NCBI GenBank assembly: GCA_025765595.1
Contig: JAIVFH010000444.1
Coordinates: 1-19,686 of the forward strand
Reading direction: 5' to 3'
Source: Obelidium mucronatum
Lineage: Eukaryota; Chytridiomycota; Chytridiomycetes; Chytridiales; Chytriomycetaceae
Length of the DNA: 19,686 bases
Shown here: one piece after another, positions 1 through 9,099 of the stretch
How positions within the stretch are numbered: position 1 is the first letter of the stretch
Layout of the letters: every line of letters starts with the position of its first letter
The notes under the pieces: generated by a model
What the model saw: only the letters and a program-made list of their open reading frames with translations
What the model was told of the DNA's origin: nothing
The model's database searches: none
Position numbers and translations under genes: made by a program

Positions 1-987
1 CTTGACAATGCGCCTGAAGGGTCTGAAGCTGATGAAGATGATGACATTGGAGATGTTGATGGTGGAGAAAATGAGCTTGATGCTGAAGAGGAAGAGGAGC
101 AGGAGGGGGATGAGGAGGAGCGGGAGGTACCAGTCCAGCAAAGAAAGAAGGTTCAAGCAATTGTGATTGAAGATGATGATGATGATGAAATTGAGGTGGT
201 TGAGCCAGTTGTACACAGAAAGAAGCGTCGTGTGGAGAACATAGATGAGGAGGAAGATGAAGTTGAGGATGATGAGGATGTGGTGGATGAAGAAGAAGAA
301 GTGCAGGCTCATCCCAAAAAGAAGCGACGTGTCATGAATCTTTTGGGCAGTGATGGAGAAGAAGAAGCAGAGGTGAAAAAGATGGTTTCTGTTAAATGCA
401 AGTTTCAGAATCAAGGAGCAGTTTTTCGTTGTAATGTGGAAGGGACACTTGCTGAGGGAAACAAGGCAAAAGGTGAGACCAAGTTGTTGTCTTTATTGTG
501 CATTTTTAACAATCAATCCATTATTAGTTTTTCTTGCTGATGTTTTGGCTGCTGCAAAAGTCCATCCAGCCACAACCCACTTTCGCAGGAAGGTCCACAG
601 TGTTAGTTGGTTCTGCCAAGAGGAGTACATCTTTGACGAATCAGTTTTGGTGGACATTGCTTTGGATCCACACAGCCCTGATTACTTTGATGTTGCCTAC
701 ACTGATTCTGGTAGGATGCCATTTTGTTTAAACATATTTCTCAGTATTTTTGGTATTTAGGAGCAATGTTTGATCCATTTGCAAGTTCTCCATTGATTAA
801 TTCACCTGTGACTGGGCCATCTCTGCAAGAAAAGCCATCTTCCATCGCATCCAAACAGCGTCGCCAAGTCCCCACGTCTGTTGCTGAAGTTGTTGCCAAA
901 GCCAAAGGACGCACCGGCACCCAAGACAAGTTCATTAGTCAAGTGAAAGAAGTTGGTATCCGCTTTTCTTACCTGACGCAGGATTGA
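1..987 (+). CDS. Unrecognised acidic, NLS-bearing protein; 5'-truncated by window edge
   Basis: The reading frame is open from base 1, so the start lies outside the window. I see three exons: 1-472, 528-710 and 761-987, with introns 473-527 (GTGAG...TTAG, 55 nt) and 711-760 (GTAGG...TTTAG, 50 nt) that keep the frame. The first ~120 codons are an Asp/Glu-rich tract punctuated by basic clusters (HRKKRRVEN, HPKKKRRVMN) that resemble classical nuclear localisation signals. After this come globular stretches with readable motifs (VKCKFQNQGAVFRCNVEG, HFRRKVHSVSWFCQEEYIF, ALDPHSPDYFDVAY), then a Ser/Pro-rich linker. The frame stops at TGA 985-987 (after SYLTQD), but the same frame continues open downstream, so this stop may be a nonsense mutation. 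I do not recognise the family. Nuclear location is inferred from the NLS-like motifs only. A partial paralogue at about 4508 argues for a repeated, perhaps mobile-element-derived, gene. Confidence 0.6.
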
Positions 988-1409
988 GAGCCACCAATGA
1001 CAAAAACTCTTGCTGCTGCAACCTTGTCAAAGGAATTCCCCAACTTTGGAAATACTGTGGAAATTTTTCGGGCTTATGTTGGAGTCTACTTTGCTGATTT
1101 GGAATTCCAAAGAGTAAGTTTTTATTTTAGTATCACTTCAAGCAATTTCTTTTAATAATCCTTTATTTATTATACTAGCTCTTTCCAAATACGTACACGA
1201 GCTACTTTGACAAAGAAGATTGCATCTTCTCTTACAGCGATGTTGGGAAGCACATGTCAAAGTTCAATACAAGATTGGTCCCTAGGCATCAAATATATAG
1301 TTGGAGTACTACAGGTTTTCAAGATGTTGAAAAGTACTTTCAAGGGTGCCAGGAGGGAGTGTTGGCAAATTCTTGGAAGAGGCAACCTGTTCAGAAGAAA
1401 ACCCAGTGA
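988..1409 (+). pseudogene. C-terminal continuation of the acidic gene beyond an in-frame TGA
   Basis: Directly after TGA 985-987 the same frame stays open (EPPMTKTLAAATLSKEFPN...), runs to 1113, is interrupted by an intron 1114-1178 (GTAAGT...ACTAG, 65 nt), and resumes phase 0 at 1179 with LFPNTYTSYFDKEDCIFSYS and GFQDVEKYFQG, ending at TGA 1407-1409. The last exons have a clear second copy at about 4508-4936. Comparing the two, copy 1 carries a 2-nt length difference near 1350-1360 that shifts its last ~20 residues. The unshifted frame would read GKFLEEATCSEEN, like copy 2. The stop codon plus the tail frameshift suggest this copy is decayed. Alternatively an independent start at ATG 997 could give a separate short protein. 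Function unknown. Confidence 0.5.
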
Positions 1410-1530
1410 TATTTTGAGTGTTGTTTTTCTTTGATACTTCTTTGATTTTTCTTGGTTTTTTGGATTTATCTGGGTTTTTTTTGAATTTTTCTTGGATTTT
1501 TGGATTTTTCTTTGATTTTTGCATAGTTGT
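1410..1530. repeat. T-rich low-complexity tail (TTTTTCTTTGAT-like units)
   Basis: This stretch is built from loosely repeated units of the type TTTTTCTTTGAT, TTTTTCTTGG and TTTTTGGAT. A closely similar T-rich tail follows the second gene copy at about 4900-4980, so the tail was part of the duplicated unit. It may be a former 3' UTR or a slippage-expanded tract. Confidence 0.7.
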
Positions 1531-1609
1531 ATAAAAAATTTGTGTAAAATTTTATTTACCCTTTAAATGCATTTATTTTAGATGTTTTACATTCAATAGT
1601 GCTAATAGG

Positions 1610-1890
1610 GCCCCAATAGGAGTCCTACTAGGAGTTGTATTAAAGCCATTTGGTTTCCAATTGGCAGAGCAAAATGCTATTAGGAGTCCTACTAGGAGCA
1701 GACAAATGCTACTAGGAGCAGTCCTATTTGGTCATTTGCAATTAGGAGTGCTACTAGGGCCCCTAATTGGCCCTGATTAGGCTCCGAATCGTACTAAATC
1801 CTAATCGGATCCGATTAGGAGCCCTATTCGGACCCCGAATCGGGCCCTAGTTGGACCCCGAATCGCGCGTGCCGCTCGGACCCCGCGCTG
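1610..1890. repeat. Short-repeat and palindrome patch (TAGGAG...CTACTAGGAG; GGACCCCGAATCG)
   Basis: An 18-nt word, TAGGAGTCCTACTAGGAG, occurs exactly at 1617-1634 and 1681-1698. Degenerate relatives (CTACTAGGAGCAG, TTAGGAGTGCTACTAGGG) follow at about 1709-1722 and 1742-1759. From about 1780 the motif changes to CCGAATCG/GGACCCCG words, repeated three to four times up to 1886, and includes a perfect 22-nt palindrome. Base composition moves from AT-rich to strongly GC-rich across the patch. There is no coding potential. It could be a decayed minisatellite or the terminal region of an unknown mobile element. Confidence 0.7.
1799..1820. repeat. Perfect 22-nt palindrome
   Basis: The two 11-nt halves, TCCTAATCGGA and TCCGATTAGGA, are exact reverse complements with no spacer. 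The palindrome lies within the repeat patch, and its arms resemble the neighbouring TTAGGAG words. It could act as a dimeric protein-binding site or simply result from the local repeat structure. Confidence 0.8.
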
Positions 1891-2328
1891 GTTCTATTTA
1901 TAGAAAAGATGTTCCTACTTTGTTCAAATAGTTTGAGGGTTAAGAAGGGGGTTTTTAAAAGTTCTATTTTTAGAAAATAGGCACGCTCAAGCTGTTGCTT
2001 CCCTAGTCCTATGTAAATCAGTGGGAGTTATTTACTATACCTTAGTACCAGACCCTGTTAGAATCTGTAGGCGTGCAGAGCATGGCCTTAGAGTTCTTAG
2101 GAAACACCCCCGTGTTTCAGAGTTCTGGAGGTATAAATAGGAGGAAATATTCTTCACCGGAAAAGGGACGAGCATGCGGAGAAGTGTGCGCGTGCACAAT
2201 ACTTCACCCTTGTCGCTTCTGCGGAAGTAAGGTCGTGCGCGAGCGACGTCCACCGCCCCTTTCCCTGAGAGTCATAAGCTGCCTCTTAGCCATACAACAT
2301 CTAGCGGCTGTGATCGTCCGGTGCTGCG
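1891..2328. other. Non-coding stretch with small hairpins; no gene recognised
   Basis: I see no supportable gene on either strand. Visible structure: two similar imperfect palindromes, TTCTATTTATAGAA near 1892-1905 and TTCTATTTTTAGAA near 1962-1975, about 70 nt apart; a perfect hairpin GAAACAC-CCCC-GTGTTTC at 2101-2118; and a TATA-like word TATAAATAG at about 2131. The stretch is more GC-rich than the DNA around it and abuts the end of the Gag remnant. Its position downstream of gag (minus-strand sense) would suit the rest of a retroelement or a 3' LTR, but I found no matching copy on the other side. Confidence 0.4.
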
Positions 2329-3750
2329 TCACCTACCGATTATGATAGACCCCGAAGCTAAGTTATTTGCCTGGGTATTTATAGTATTTATGGTTTGCTG
2401 ATCATTGATAACTGTAGGTTGCTGCTGAAATGAAACTGTAGGTTGTTGTTGAGTAGCAGGTGGTGGTGGAAGTTGTTGTTGCAGAACCATCAGTGATTGC
2501 TGTTGGTAGTAGACGGGTTGCTGCCATTGATAGTTGTCAAAAGGAGCATTGAACAATGCGCGATAGTAGTTGCTGGATCAGCGGATGTTTGACAATGTCA
2601 TTGTGCATCCTGTTTGGTGGCAGCAGCAGCTTCCCCTGAGGGAATGGAAGTAGCGCGTTGAATGGGTAGTCCTGAGACTTGAAGCATTGAACGTGAAAGT
2701 GAATGCCCCCGCAAGTTTTGCAAGGACTTGGAGGTTGTTGAGTTGTAAACTCTAAGGCGTGTAAGCAGTGAGTGGGTTGGTTACTATTAACAGCATATTG
2801 TCTTCCCTGATTAACGTATCCTCCCCTATTAGAATTCCCGCCTCCACAATTCTATTTGGTGTTCTGAGCTGGATAGGGTCCGGGACGACCACTCGCGTTA
2901 TTGTAACTTCCGCGACCACGGCCTCTACCATGTCCACGGAAACCTCCTTGCCCAGTCCCATTGGAGTTGAAATTGCTGCTTCTGTTAGGTTGCCCACTTC
3001 CAAGGAGCAAGGCAAAGTCATTTGCAGTCTTCTTTGGTTTGAAGCCGATGTTCTTCTCAGTTTCCAAGAGTTCCTTCAAGAGATCACTGAGGTTTGTAAT
3101 TTCAAGACTTTTAATTCTTTGGATTTGATGACCAAAAGATTGTTTGTAGAGTGCGTCAATGACATGATTAATGACTTCAGGGAGATTGACAAATGGACAA
3201 AATGCGGCATTGGTTGGATCAGCGGGCATCTTGGTAAGAATATTTGAGAATTGGTTATAGTATTCGCTAATCAACTCATGTGACAGATGTTGAAGTGAGA
3301 TCCATTCTTTGATGGTCTCCTTTGTATTGGTCCTAGTCTGTGCATTATAGTATGTCTGGAGGTTTTGAATCCAGGTACGTGCACATTTGGTGTTTTGCTG
3401 ACAAATATTCAATAGGGCAGCAGAAATATTCCACTTGATGATACGTTGCATCATCTTGTTGTTTGCATATGACCCTGGACAAGTGTTTGGAACATTGGTC
3501 GGCTGAAGGACCCATGGATTGTTCGGGTCTTCAAGATTATCCCAGACTGCAAGTTCAAGAAGCTGTGGGTCATCAGTAATGGCACCATTTGGGCCGTAAG
3601 GCACCAAGTAGTTGTTGACATAATTGTCATGGGATTCTGGATCAAGATGAATAGTGTGGAGAACGTTGTGTTGACAACCCACTGGTGGAAATTGCTGATG
3701 TTATCATGATCAAGCGTAAAAGTAGTTTTCAAGTTGTTGTTGGTTGTCAT
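2329..3750 (-). pseudogene. gag: Decayed Gag gene of an LTR-retrotransposon-type element
   Basis: The minus-strand frames read like a copia-type (UBN2-like) Gag: an N-terminal block with FHQWVVNTTF, a helical middle (ISEYYNQFSNILTKM; VINHVIDALY; LSDLLKELLETEKN), then an RG-rich tract (GGFRGHGRGRGRG) and a retroviral-type zinc knuckle. The gene is broken. A one-base frame change occurs at about 3640-3690. An in-frame TAG lies at 2854-2852, immediately after the RG tract. The frame then continues through the zinc knuckle to a TGA at 2539-2537. A Gln-rich block in another frame follows (2556-2329). No protease, integrase, reverse transcriptase or RNase H is present. It is therefore a Gag-only remnant or a non-autonomous element. 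The assignment rests on motif layout, not on a database match. Confidence 0.7.
2684..2722 (-). other. CX2CX3HX4C zinc knuckle of the Gag remnant
   Basis: Thirteen codons give CKTCGGIHFHVQC, a nucleocapsid-type zinc knuckle. It binds RNA in retrotransposon Gag proteins (established for the family). It lies downstream of the in-frame TAG at 2854-2852, so it would be translated only by readthrough or after loss of that stop. Confidence 0.75.
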
Positions 3751-4507
3751 ATTTTGTTGAAGTCAAGAAAAATTTTGAGGCGTAGTAGTTGGGGGTTGGT
3801 TGAGTTTCAAGTGTTTCAAGTAGTAGGAAGTTGTAGTTGTAGTAGTAGAATAAACTGGTTTAATAAGTGGTTTTAGATGTTTGTAGTATAGTTAGAAGCT
3901 GTAGCGGCTTTGGTAGTAGCGGCTGAGGTGCTTGTGTAACAGTGAATGCTTGAACGTTCTGGCTTTTTAAGGGTTCCCTGTGTTGAAGGTAGTTAACCTT
4001 TATTGATATACAAGCTTAGAATTCGAGACACGTCAACGTCAAGTTTATTACGTAAGAAAACACAAGAAAACTCCAAGTCTACCTGAGCTTCAGTTCCATC
4101 TTTGTTACCGTAAACCACTGGAGACAAGCGAATTAGTAATCAAGACGCGAGATGGGAAAAGGGGACAAAATGGAATATAAAAGTGAAACAACCTGAAACG
4201 GGGTTCTAGAAGGAGGTGTACGTTCTAATAATAAACGATTGATAGTTCCCAGAAATGTATTACAACTCACCTCCAGTGCAGAACAAAGGACCCGAAGACG
4301 CAGGGTCCAACACCCTGACTAATTGGTACAGGAAAATTTAACAGATGTTGAGTAATAAGACTTCTTAATCTGTTGTAGAGGGACTGGAAGCGGTGCTGGC
4401 TCTGTAGACAGGTGAGCTGATTGTTGTGGACACTAGCGAGATTTTGGAGATAACTCTTAAACTTTATTCCCAAACATGGAGCTTGCAACATGAGTTTCAT
4501 GTGCCTC
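3751..4507. other. Probable 5' leader of the Gag remnant and unassigned DNA
   Basis: There is no supportable gene. In minus-strand sense this lies upstream of the Gag start and is CAA/CTA-rich. A GTAGTA/GTTGTA microsatellite-like run sits at about 3820-3850 on the plus strand. An AATAAA word on the minus strand (4004-3999) and a hairpin CAGGGT-CCAAC-ACCCTG (4301-4317) are visible. A 5' LTR would be expected somewhere here if the element were intact, but I could not find a repeat partner downstream of gag and do not call one. Confidence 0.35.
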
Positions 4508-4936
4508 CAACAACCTTTGGAAACACTGTGGAAATTTTTGGGGCTTATTTTGGAGTCTTCTTTGCAGATTTGAGATTTGGGGTTCCAAAGAGTAAGAATC
4601 ACTGTAAGCATCTTTTAATTGCCCTTTATTCAATTATTCTAGCTCAATCCAAAAACGTACAGGAGCTACTTTGACAAAGAAGATTGAATCTTCTATTACA
4701 GCGACGTTGGAAAGCACATGTCAAAGTTCAATGCAAGATTGGTCCCTAAGCATCAAATATATAATTGGAATACTCAAGGTTTTCAAGACGTTGAAAAGTA
4801 CTTTCAAGGGTATCAGGACTGTATTGGCAAACTTTTGGAAGAGGCAACCTCTTCAGAAGAGGCAACCTCTTCAGAAGAAAACCAAGTGATATTTTGTGTC
4901 TTGTTTTTCTCTGATTTTTCTCTGATTTTTCTCTGA
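4508..4936 (+). pseudogene. Degraded partial second copy of the acidic-gene 3' exons
   Basis: Closely similar to 1042-1470, including the intron at the equivalent place (4592-4642, GTAAGA...TCTAG, 51 nt). Damage is visible. A 7-nt tandem duplication (AGATTTG at 4566-4572 and 4573-4579) shifts the exon before the intron. A TGA at 4685-4687 replaces the TGC (Cys) codon of copy 1. An 18-nt unit is tandemly duplicated at 4841-4876. The C-terminal frame (KHQIYNWNTQGFQDVEKYFQG then CIGKLLEEATSSEE) looks better preserved here than in copy 1. The acidic and NLS-bearing exons are absent, so this is a truncated duplicate. Confidence 0.75.
4841..4876 (+). repeat. Two exact tandem copies of an 18-nt unit
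   Basis: GAGGCAACCTCTTCAGAA is present twice back to back (4841-4858 and 4859-4876). The related copy at about 1379-1396 has the unit only once, so the duplication happened after the two gene copies separated. It keeps the frame (EATSSE twice). Confidence 0.9.
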
Positions 4937-4980
4937 TTTTCTTTTGATTTTTCTTTTGATGTTTCTGGGTTTTTTGCATT
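4900..4980. repeat. T-rich tail (TTTTTCTCTGAT units)
   Basis: Three near-perfect TTTTTCTCTGAT units are followed by TTTTCTTTTGAT variants. It corresponds to the T-rich stretch after the first copy (1410-1530). Confidence 0.75.
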
Positions 4981-5378
4981 TTTCAAGAGCTAACATCAAG
5001 CCGGAGCTACTGCGCTGCTAGTCAGTTACCTTATTGTCCCTGTGCATCTAAAAGCCACAAAGTTAACAGCCATGCACAAGTAGAAGATTGGTGGTAAGTA
5101 TGGGAACAGAACACATTATAGTATATAAGAAATAGCGCACCTGTTTTTTGTGCAATATTTTGGGATTAGAGTAAGTGGCAGGCTCTATTGTAGAAAACAA
5201 AGGTAGGTGCTTTGCCCATTTGTACAAAACAGTGGCACATGAAGTGAGAAAGAAGCATGCTAAGTGGTGGTGGTGCAGACAATTTCCCCTTTCACAAGGA
5301 AACTTGAAGTTATTTTTTGGAGGTATGATTTGAGGTGTGATTTATTGCAACTTAATACAGAACAATTTTCAAAAATAA
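4981..5378. other. Intergenic DNA and dynein 3' UTR; no gene seen
   Basis: No coding or RNA gene is recognisable. The part nearest 5378 is the 3' untranslated region of the dynein gene on the minus strand and carries a polyadenylation-type hexamer. The dynein and the degraded + strand copy converge here. Confidence 0.5.
5341..5346 (-). terminator. AATAAA polyadenylation signal of the dynein gene
   Basis: Minus-strand AATAAA lies about 33 nt downstream of the dynein TGA (5381-5379). The canonical hexamer is established for many fungi and animals; actual cleavage here is inferred. Confidence 0.55.
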
Positions 5379-8300
5379 TCAGTCATTGAGTTGACACTAA
5401 ACAGCATCAGAATTATTAGTCTATAATTATACCAAGCCAAAAAAAGCCACATACCAATAATGCCACACCTTTGGCAATCCAATAATCTTGTGGCTTGTCT
5501 GTTGGGATGTTGACAGGAACAATAAAGTTGGATGATTGTCCAGTTGTCGTTAAAGTTCCTGCCCTTGCTGATGTTTTATATAGTGGACAAACATAAATGC
5601 CTGCATCTCGCTGAGGAACTTGGGTTGGAATAAAACGCAATAGAGGCATGGCCTGAAATTATTTGGTATTAGGAGAGATATGTAAAGGTTGACTTGACTT
5701 ACTGAGAACATTTCCATGGGCTTTGAATCTTGAAGAACCCTTTTTTCTCTATCCCATCGAGCACCTTCAACATATAACCCTCTAATTAAAACACCATCTT
5801 CATCAGGATATAACTGTCCAGATTGAGGAGCAATGCCACTTTGTCCAGCCCCACTTGCATGCTCAGATAGTGTCTTCTTAGCTGCAAGAGCTGAAACATC
5901 AAACCGAATCTGATCATCACCATCTTCATAGCCAGACACTTTGTATGCAAAGACCAGACTATCAATAGGAATATTATGCTTTCTTGCCATATTCTGCAAA
6001 ACACCTGTTAAGAAACCTAATTGACAGAGTAGAAGGTCAATGAATAGCATAGCAAACAATGATGGGTACCTTGAGGAAAAAAGAATCCAGGCAACCAGAA
6101 GCAAGGAGGTTGTCCATAATCTATCCAAACTGATAATTGTTCAATTCTCAAATGTAGATCTTTCACCCAAGCTGCGAGAGGTTTAAGTGAAGGATAAGCT
6201 ACTGCTGCCCATGCCTTTGGCACTTCATTATTCAGCAGACTTTGATATACAAGCTCCAGCTCCGCACTCATAACAACTAGGCCTTTGACTGCTTTAATCA
6301 AGTATACCAGGCTACTCTTTGTTACTTTTAACAGTTTGTTGAAACGGTTTGATTCCTGAATCAGCACTGTGCTTAGAGAATTAATCATACGCCCATCACT
6401 TCCTTTTGCAAACAAATCAGTAGCTGTACTGGCCCCTTCTGAATTTTCAATTGCATATAAATCAATATACAAAAGTTCTGGCATTGCATCCAATATGACT
6501 GTGGCAATGTCTGTTACAATTTCCTCAGCCGATTTCCCTGTGCCACTGCTAGCCATTCTTGGTTGAACATCAAGCACAGTCCTAACTACTCTTCTAGATT
6601 CTTGAAGCTGGTAGCTTACATTGGCATTTTCATGCATTCCAAATATTGATGGATCTTCGGTGAATGGCATTGAGTCAATATATGATTTGAAAGATGCCAA
6701 ATCTCCGTTTTTAGGTGCATAATATATGCCTGAAGTTGAAAAGGCATATGTGTCATCCATAATGTGTGGTGTATAGTACTTTGAAAGAATGGACCTGACA
6801 GTTCGTCTGTCCCAATCATCAGTTACACGGCCTCCAAATGTGATTTCCCCAGTAAGATACAGTAAGGCATCCCAAGGAATTTGCTTGTTTTCAGTTAGAA
6901 TATTTTTGAGTATGGTAATGGAAACTTCAAGATCTGAATTACTCCAATCATAGCAGATATTCCATCCCAGAGGACCAAATTTTTCTGTTCAATGCATTAA
7001 AAAAATTCTTTGATCTTCAACACTTACTTCTTTCATGGATGATAGCATTAAAAAAGCAAACACCAAATAACAGTTTCTTAAATTTAAAGCCTTGAGGGGG
7101 GTGAACATCAAACATATCTCTGGAGATATCTGCAAAACTACGAGCCAAGTTTGCTCTTAAGCCTTTTGGAGGCTCATTTGTAACCTTAACTCCATCTTGT
7201 AGGACTGAAGACGGGAATATTCTGGATGGCATAGATGATAAAAATAGGCGGAAATTATTGTGAATGTCATTTTCAGCAAATCCCTTGATTATGTTCTCAA
7301 GTCTGCTCATCCATGAAGCGGCCAAATGGCAATTCTGAAGAAACAGCCAATCACCACTAGCTGTTGCTCGCCGAATCAGCTCTTCCGCAATCGGACCCTG
7401 GCCCTGTCCCAACGATATCATATGCAATCGGTCTTGCATATTGAACTCTTTGCTGGCAGCCATTTTCATTAATCCTGCAATAGGATCAGAACCAGATGAC
7501 AGAATAAAAATCATAGGCAGGCGTGAAGTGGTATCCTTGTATACTTTCACCAAATCAAGTGGTGGAATATCAATGAATTCTTGTCCCAAGTTTTTGCTCA
7601 CAAATTGAACAATTGAAGGTACCAATTTTTCTTCGCGAATCATCTTGACCAATAACAGCTTTTGGAAATCTGTAAAATTTGCTAGGTGTTCACCAGGAAA
7701 TGGGGTATTGTATGGATCGTTGCTTTCCATGATTTCATCCCAATCACTAATGTACTGTTTCATATGCTCTTCCACAAATTTCATTGATGGAATTGAAATT
7801 CCACAGTCACAAATGTTATTCCAAATGATATCAGTTACGAAATAGCTAGTGGGCTTCGGTGGATTTTCACCATTTAGTCGATTACTACCCCTTATGAAGA
7901 AATTCCATTCGTTCTCTGTTATGCTTTCACGCTGGAGCAAGATAGCTATGCATATCATAAAAGCATAAATGAGTTTGTGAACCTCAAATAGCCCTCGCGA
8001 CACATTTGAGAAGATTGAATAGGTAGTGTTTCGACAAAGGATCTTTATCCGAATCTGCAGATCATCAGACTTTTCACTTTCCATTATACACTGATTGAAC
8101 AAGTTTTTGAAGTATTTAAGCGAGAATTGGTACATTGGATCCAGCTCTGCAAGATCGGCTATAACAAAGTACAAAACTGATCCACGAATAGCCACTGGTC
8201 GATACTTTTCCCTGGCAGTGTTAATTTCAACCTCAGTTTTTTCTGCCAGTGACACTCGTTCTTTAATAGCAGCCGAAGTCACTTTTGATTGATTAAGTGT

Positions 8301-9099
8301 GTTGATCAACTCTTCATCATCCAATATATTCCCTTCAGAATTAAATAGAAGCTTGAGAATCTTTTCTTCGATTTCTTTTAGCTGTCTCTTGTCATTAGAT
8401 ATGCTGACGATCAAGTTATTTCTCTGCTCCTCTAGCTCTGGCCTTTCGATTTTGACCACATCTGCCAATAATTGCCCTTCAAGCCCTTGCTTAGTCACAG
8501 TGAAATTAATAATAGTGACTTTGATGCAGACCTCAGGAAGGTAGTGGGGATTCGAAAGTTTTGTGGTGATATAAAGCTTGAAGTTCCTGTCATACTCCAC
8601 AACAGAATCTCCAAGTTTCATCAACAGTCTACCACCTTGTCTTACAGTTTGCTTCAAAAGAAGCGGCTCAATTGCAGGGTCCAACTGCTCGCCGACATCT
8701 TCCATTAGAATTGATTGTCCTGTTCGAACAGCGTTTTCGATAGTCCGCAGAAATTTCGGTTCAGATAACTTCACTACTTTCAAGTTAGTTCCTTCCATCG
8801 ATCGAATCCAGCGATTGGCTTGACCCTGCGGATCAATCATTAGAGGCCATCTGCGACCTCGGGTAACTAGAATTCCATTTTCTGTTGACAATTGATCTGC
8901 AGGAAGTCCTTGAATGTTCCAATCTCTCACGACGGCCTGATCAGCTAAATGGTCCAGTATATTAAAATTCTCGGAGACAGGAATTCCTATATCCTGACAT
9001 TTTCTGATCCAGAGCACGATCAAATCTTGTCGAAAGGTTGAAGTGAAAGCTCCATAATAAGCAACGGAAGCAGCACAGAGGAACATGTTTCCGACTAGC
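5379..9099 (-). other. AAA5, AAA6 and C-terminal domain of dynein
   Basis: Contains [15 protein letters not shown] and [12 protein letters not shown] (AAA5), then an intron-free run to 7028 and four short-intron exons. The C-terminal domain shows [34 protein letters not shown] and [16 protein letters not shown]. The last exon (5396-5379) is only 18 nt and supplies CQLND plus the stop after intron 5454-5397. Confidence 0.9.

Noticed and set aside
163..360. GAT/GAA-rich stretch as a simple microsatellite rather than coding
   Set aside because: The frame is open from base 1, basic NLS motifs interrupt it, and it splices in phase into further coding-like exons, so coding is favoured.
2040..2340. 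Possible tRNA or other small RNA gene in the GC-rich region
   Set aside because: I found no B-box-like GGTTCGAATCC element and could not fold a cloverleaf; only one short hairpin is evident.
2035..2345. Open frames on both strands in the GC-rich stretch
   Set aside because: Neither has recognisable motifs, splice-compatible neighbours or repeated copies in the window; they are better explained by GC-rich composition.
2768..3247. A 159-codon open frame on the plus strand inside the Gag region
   Set aside because: It is antisense to the Gag remnant, has no recognisable motifs, and its openness follows from the composition of the opposite strand.
3751..4300. 5' LTR of the Gag element
   Set aside because: No direct-repeat partner could be seen at 1891-2328, and no convincing primer-binding site was found; an AATAAA word alone is insufficient.
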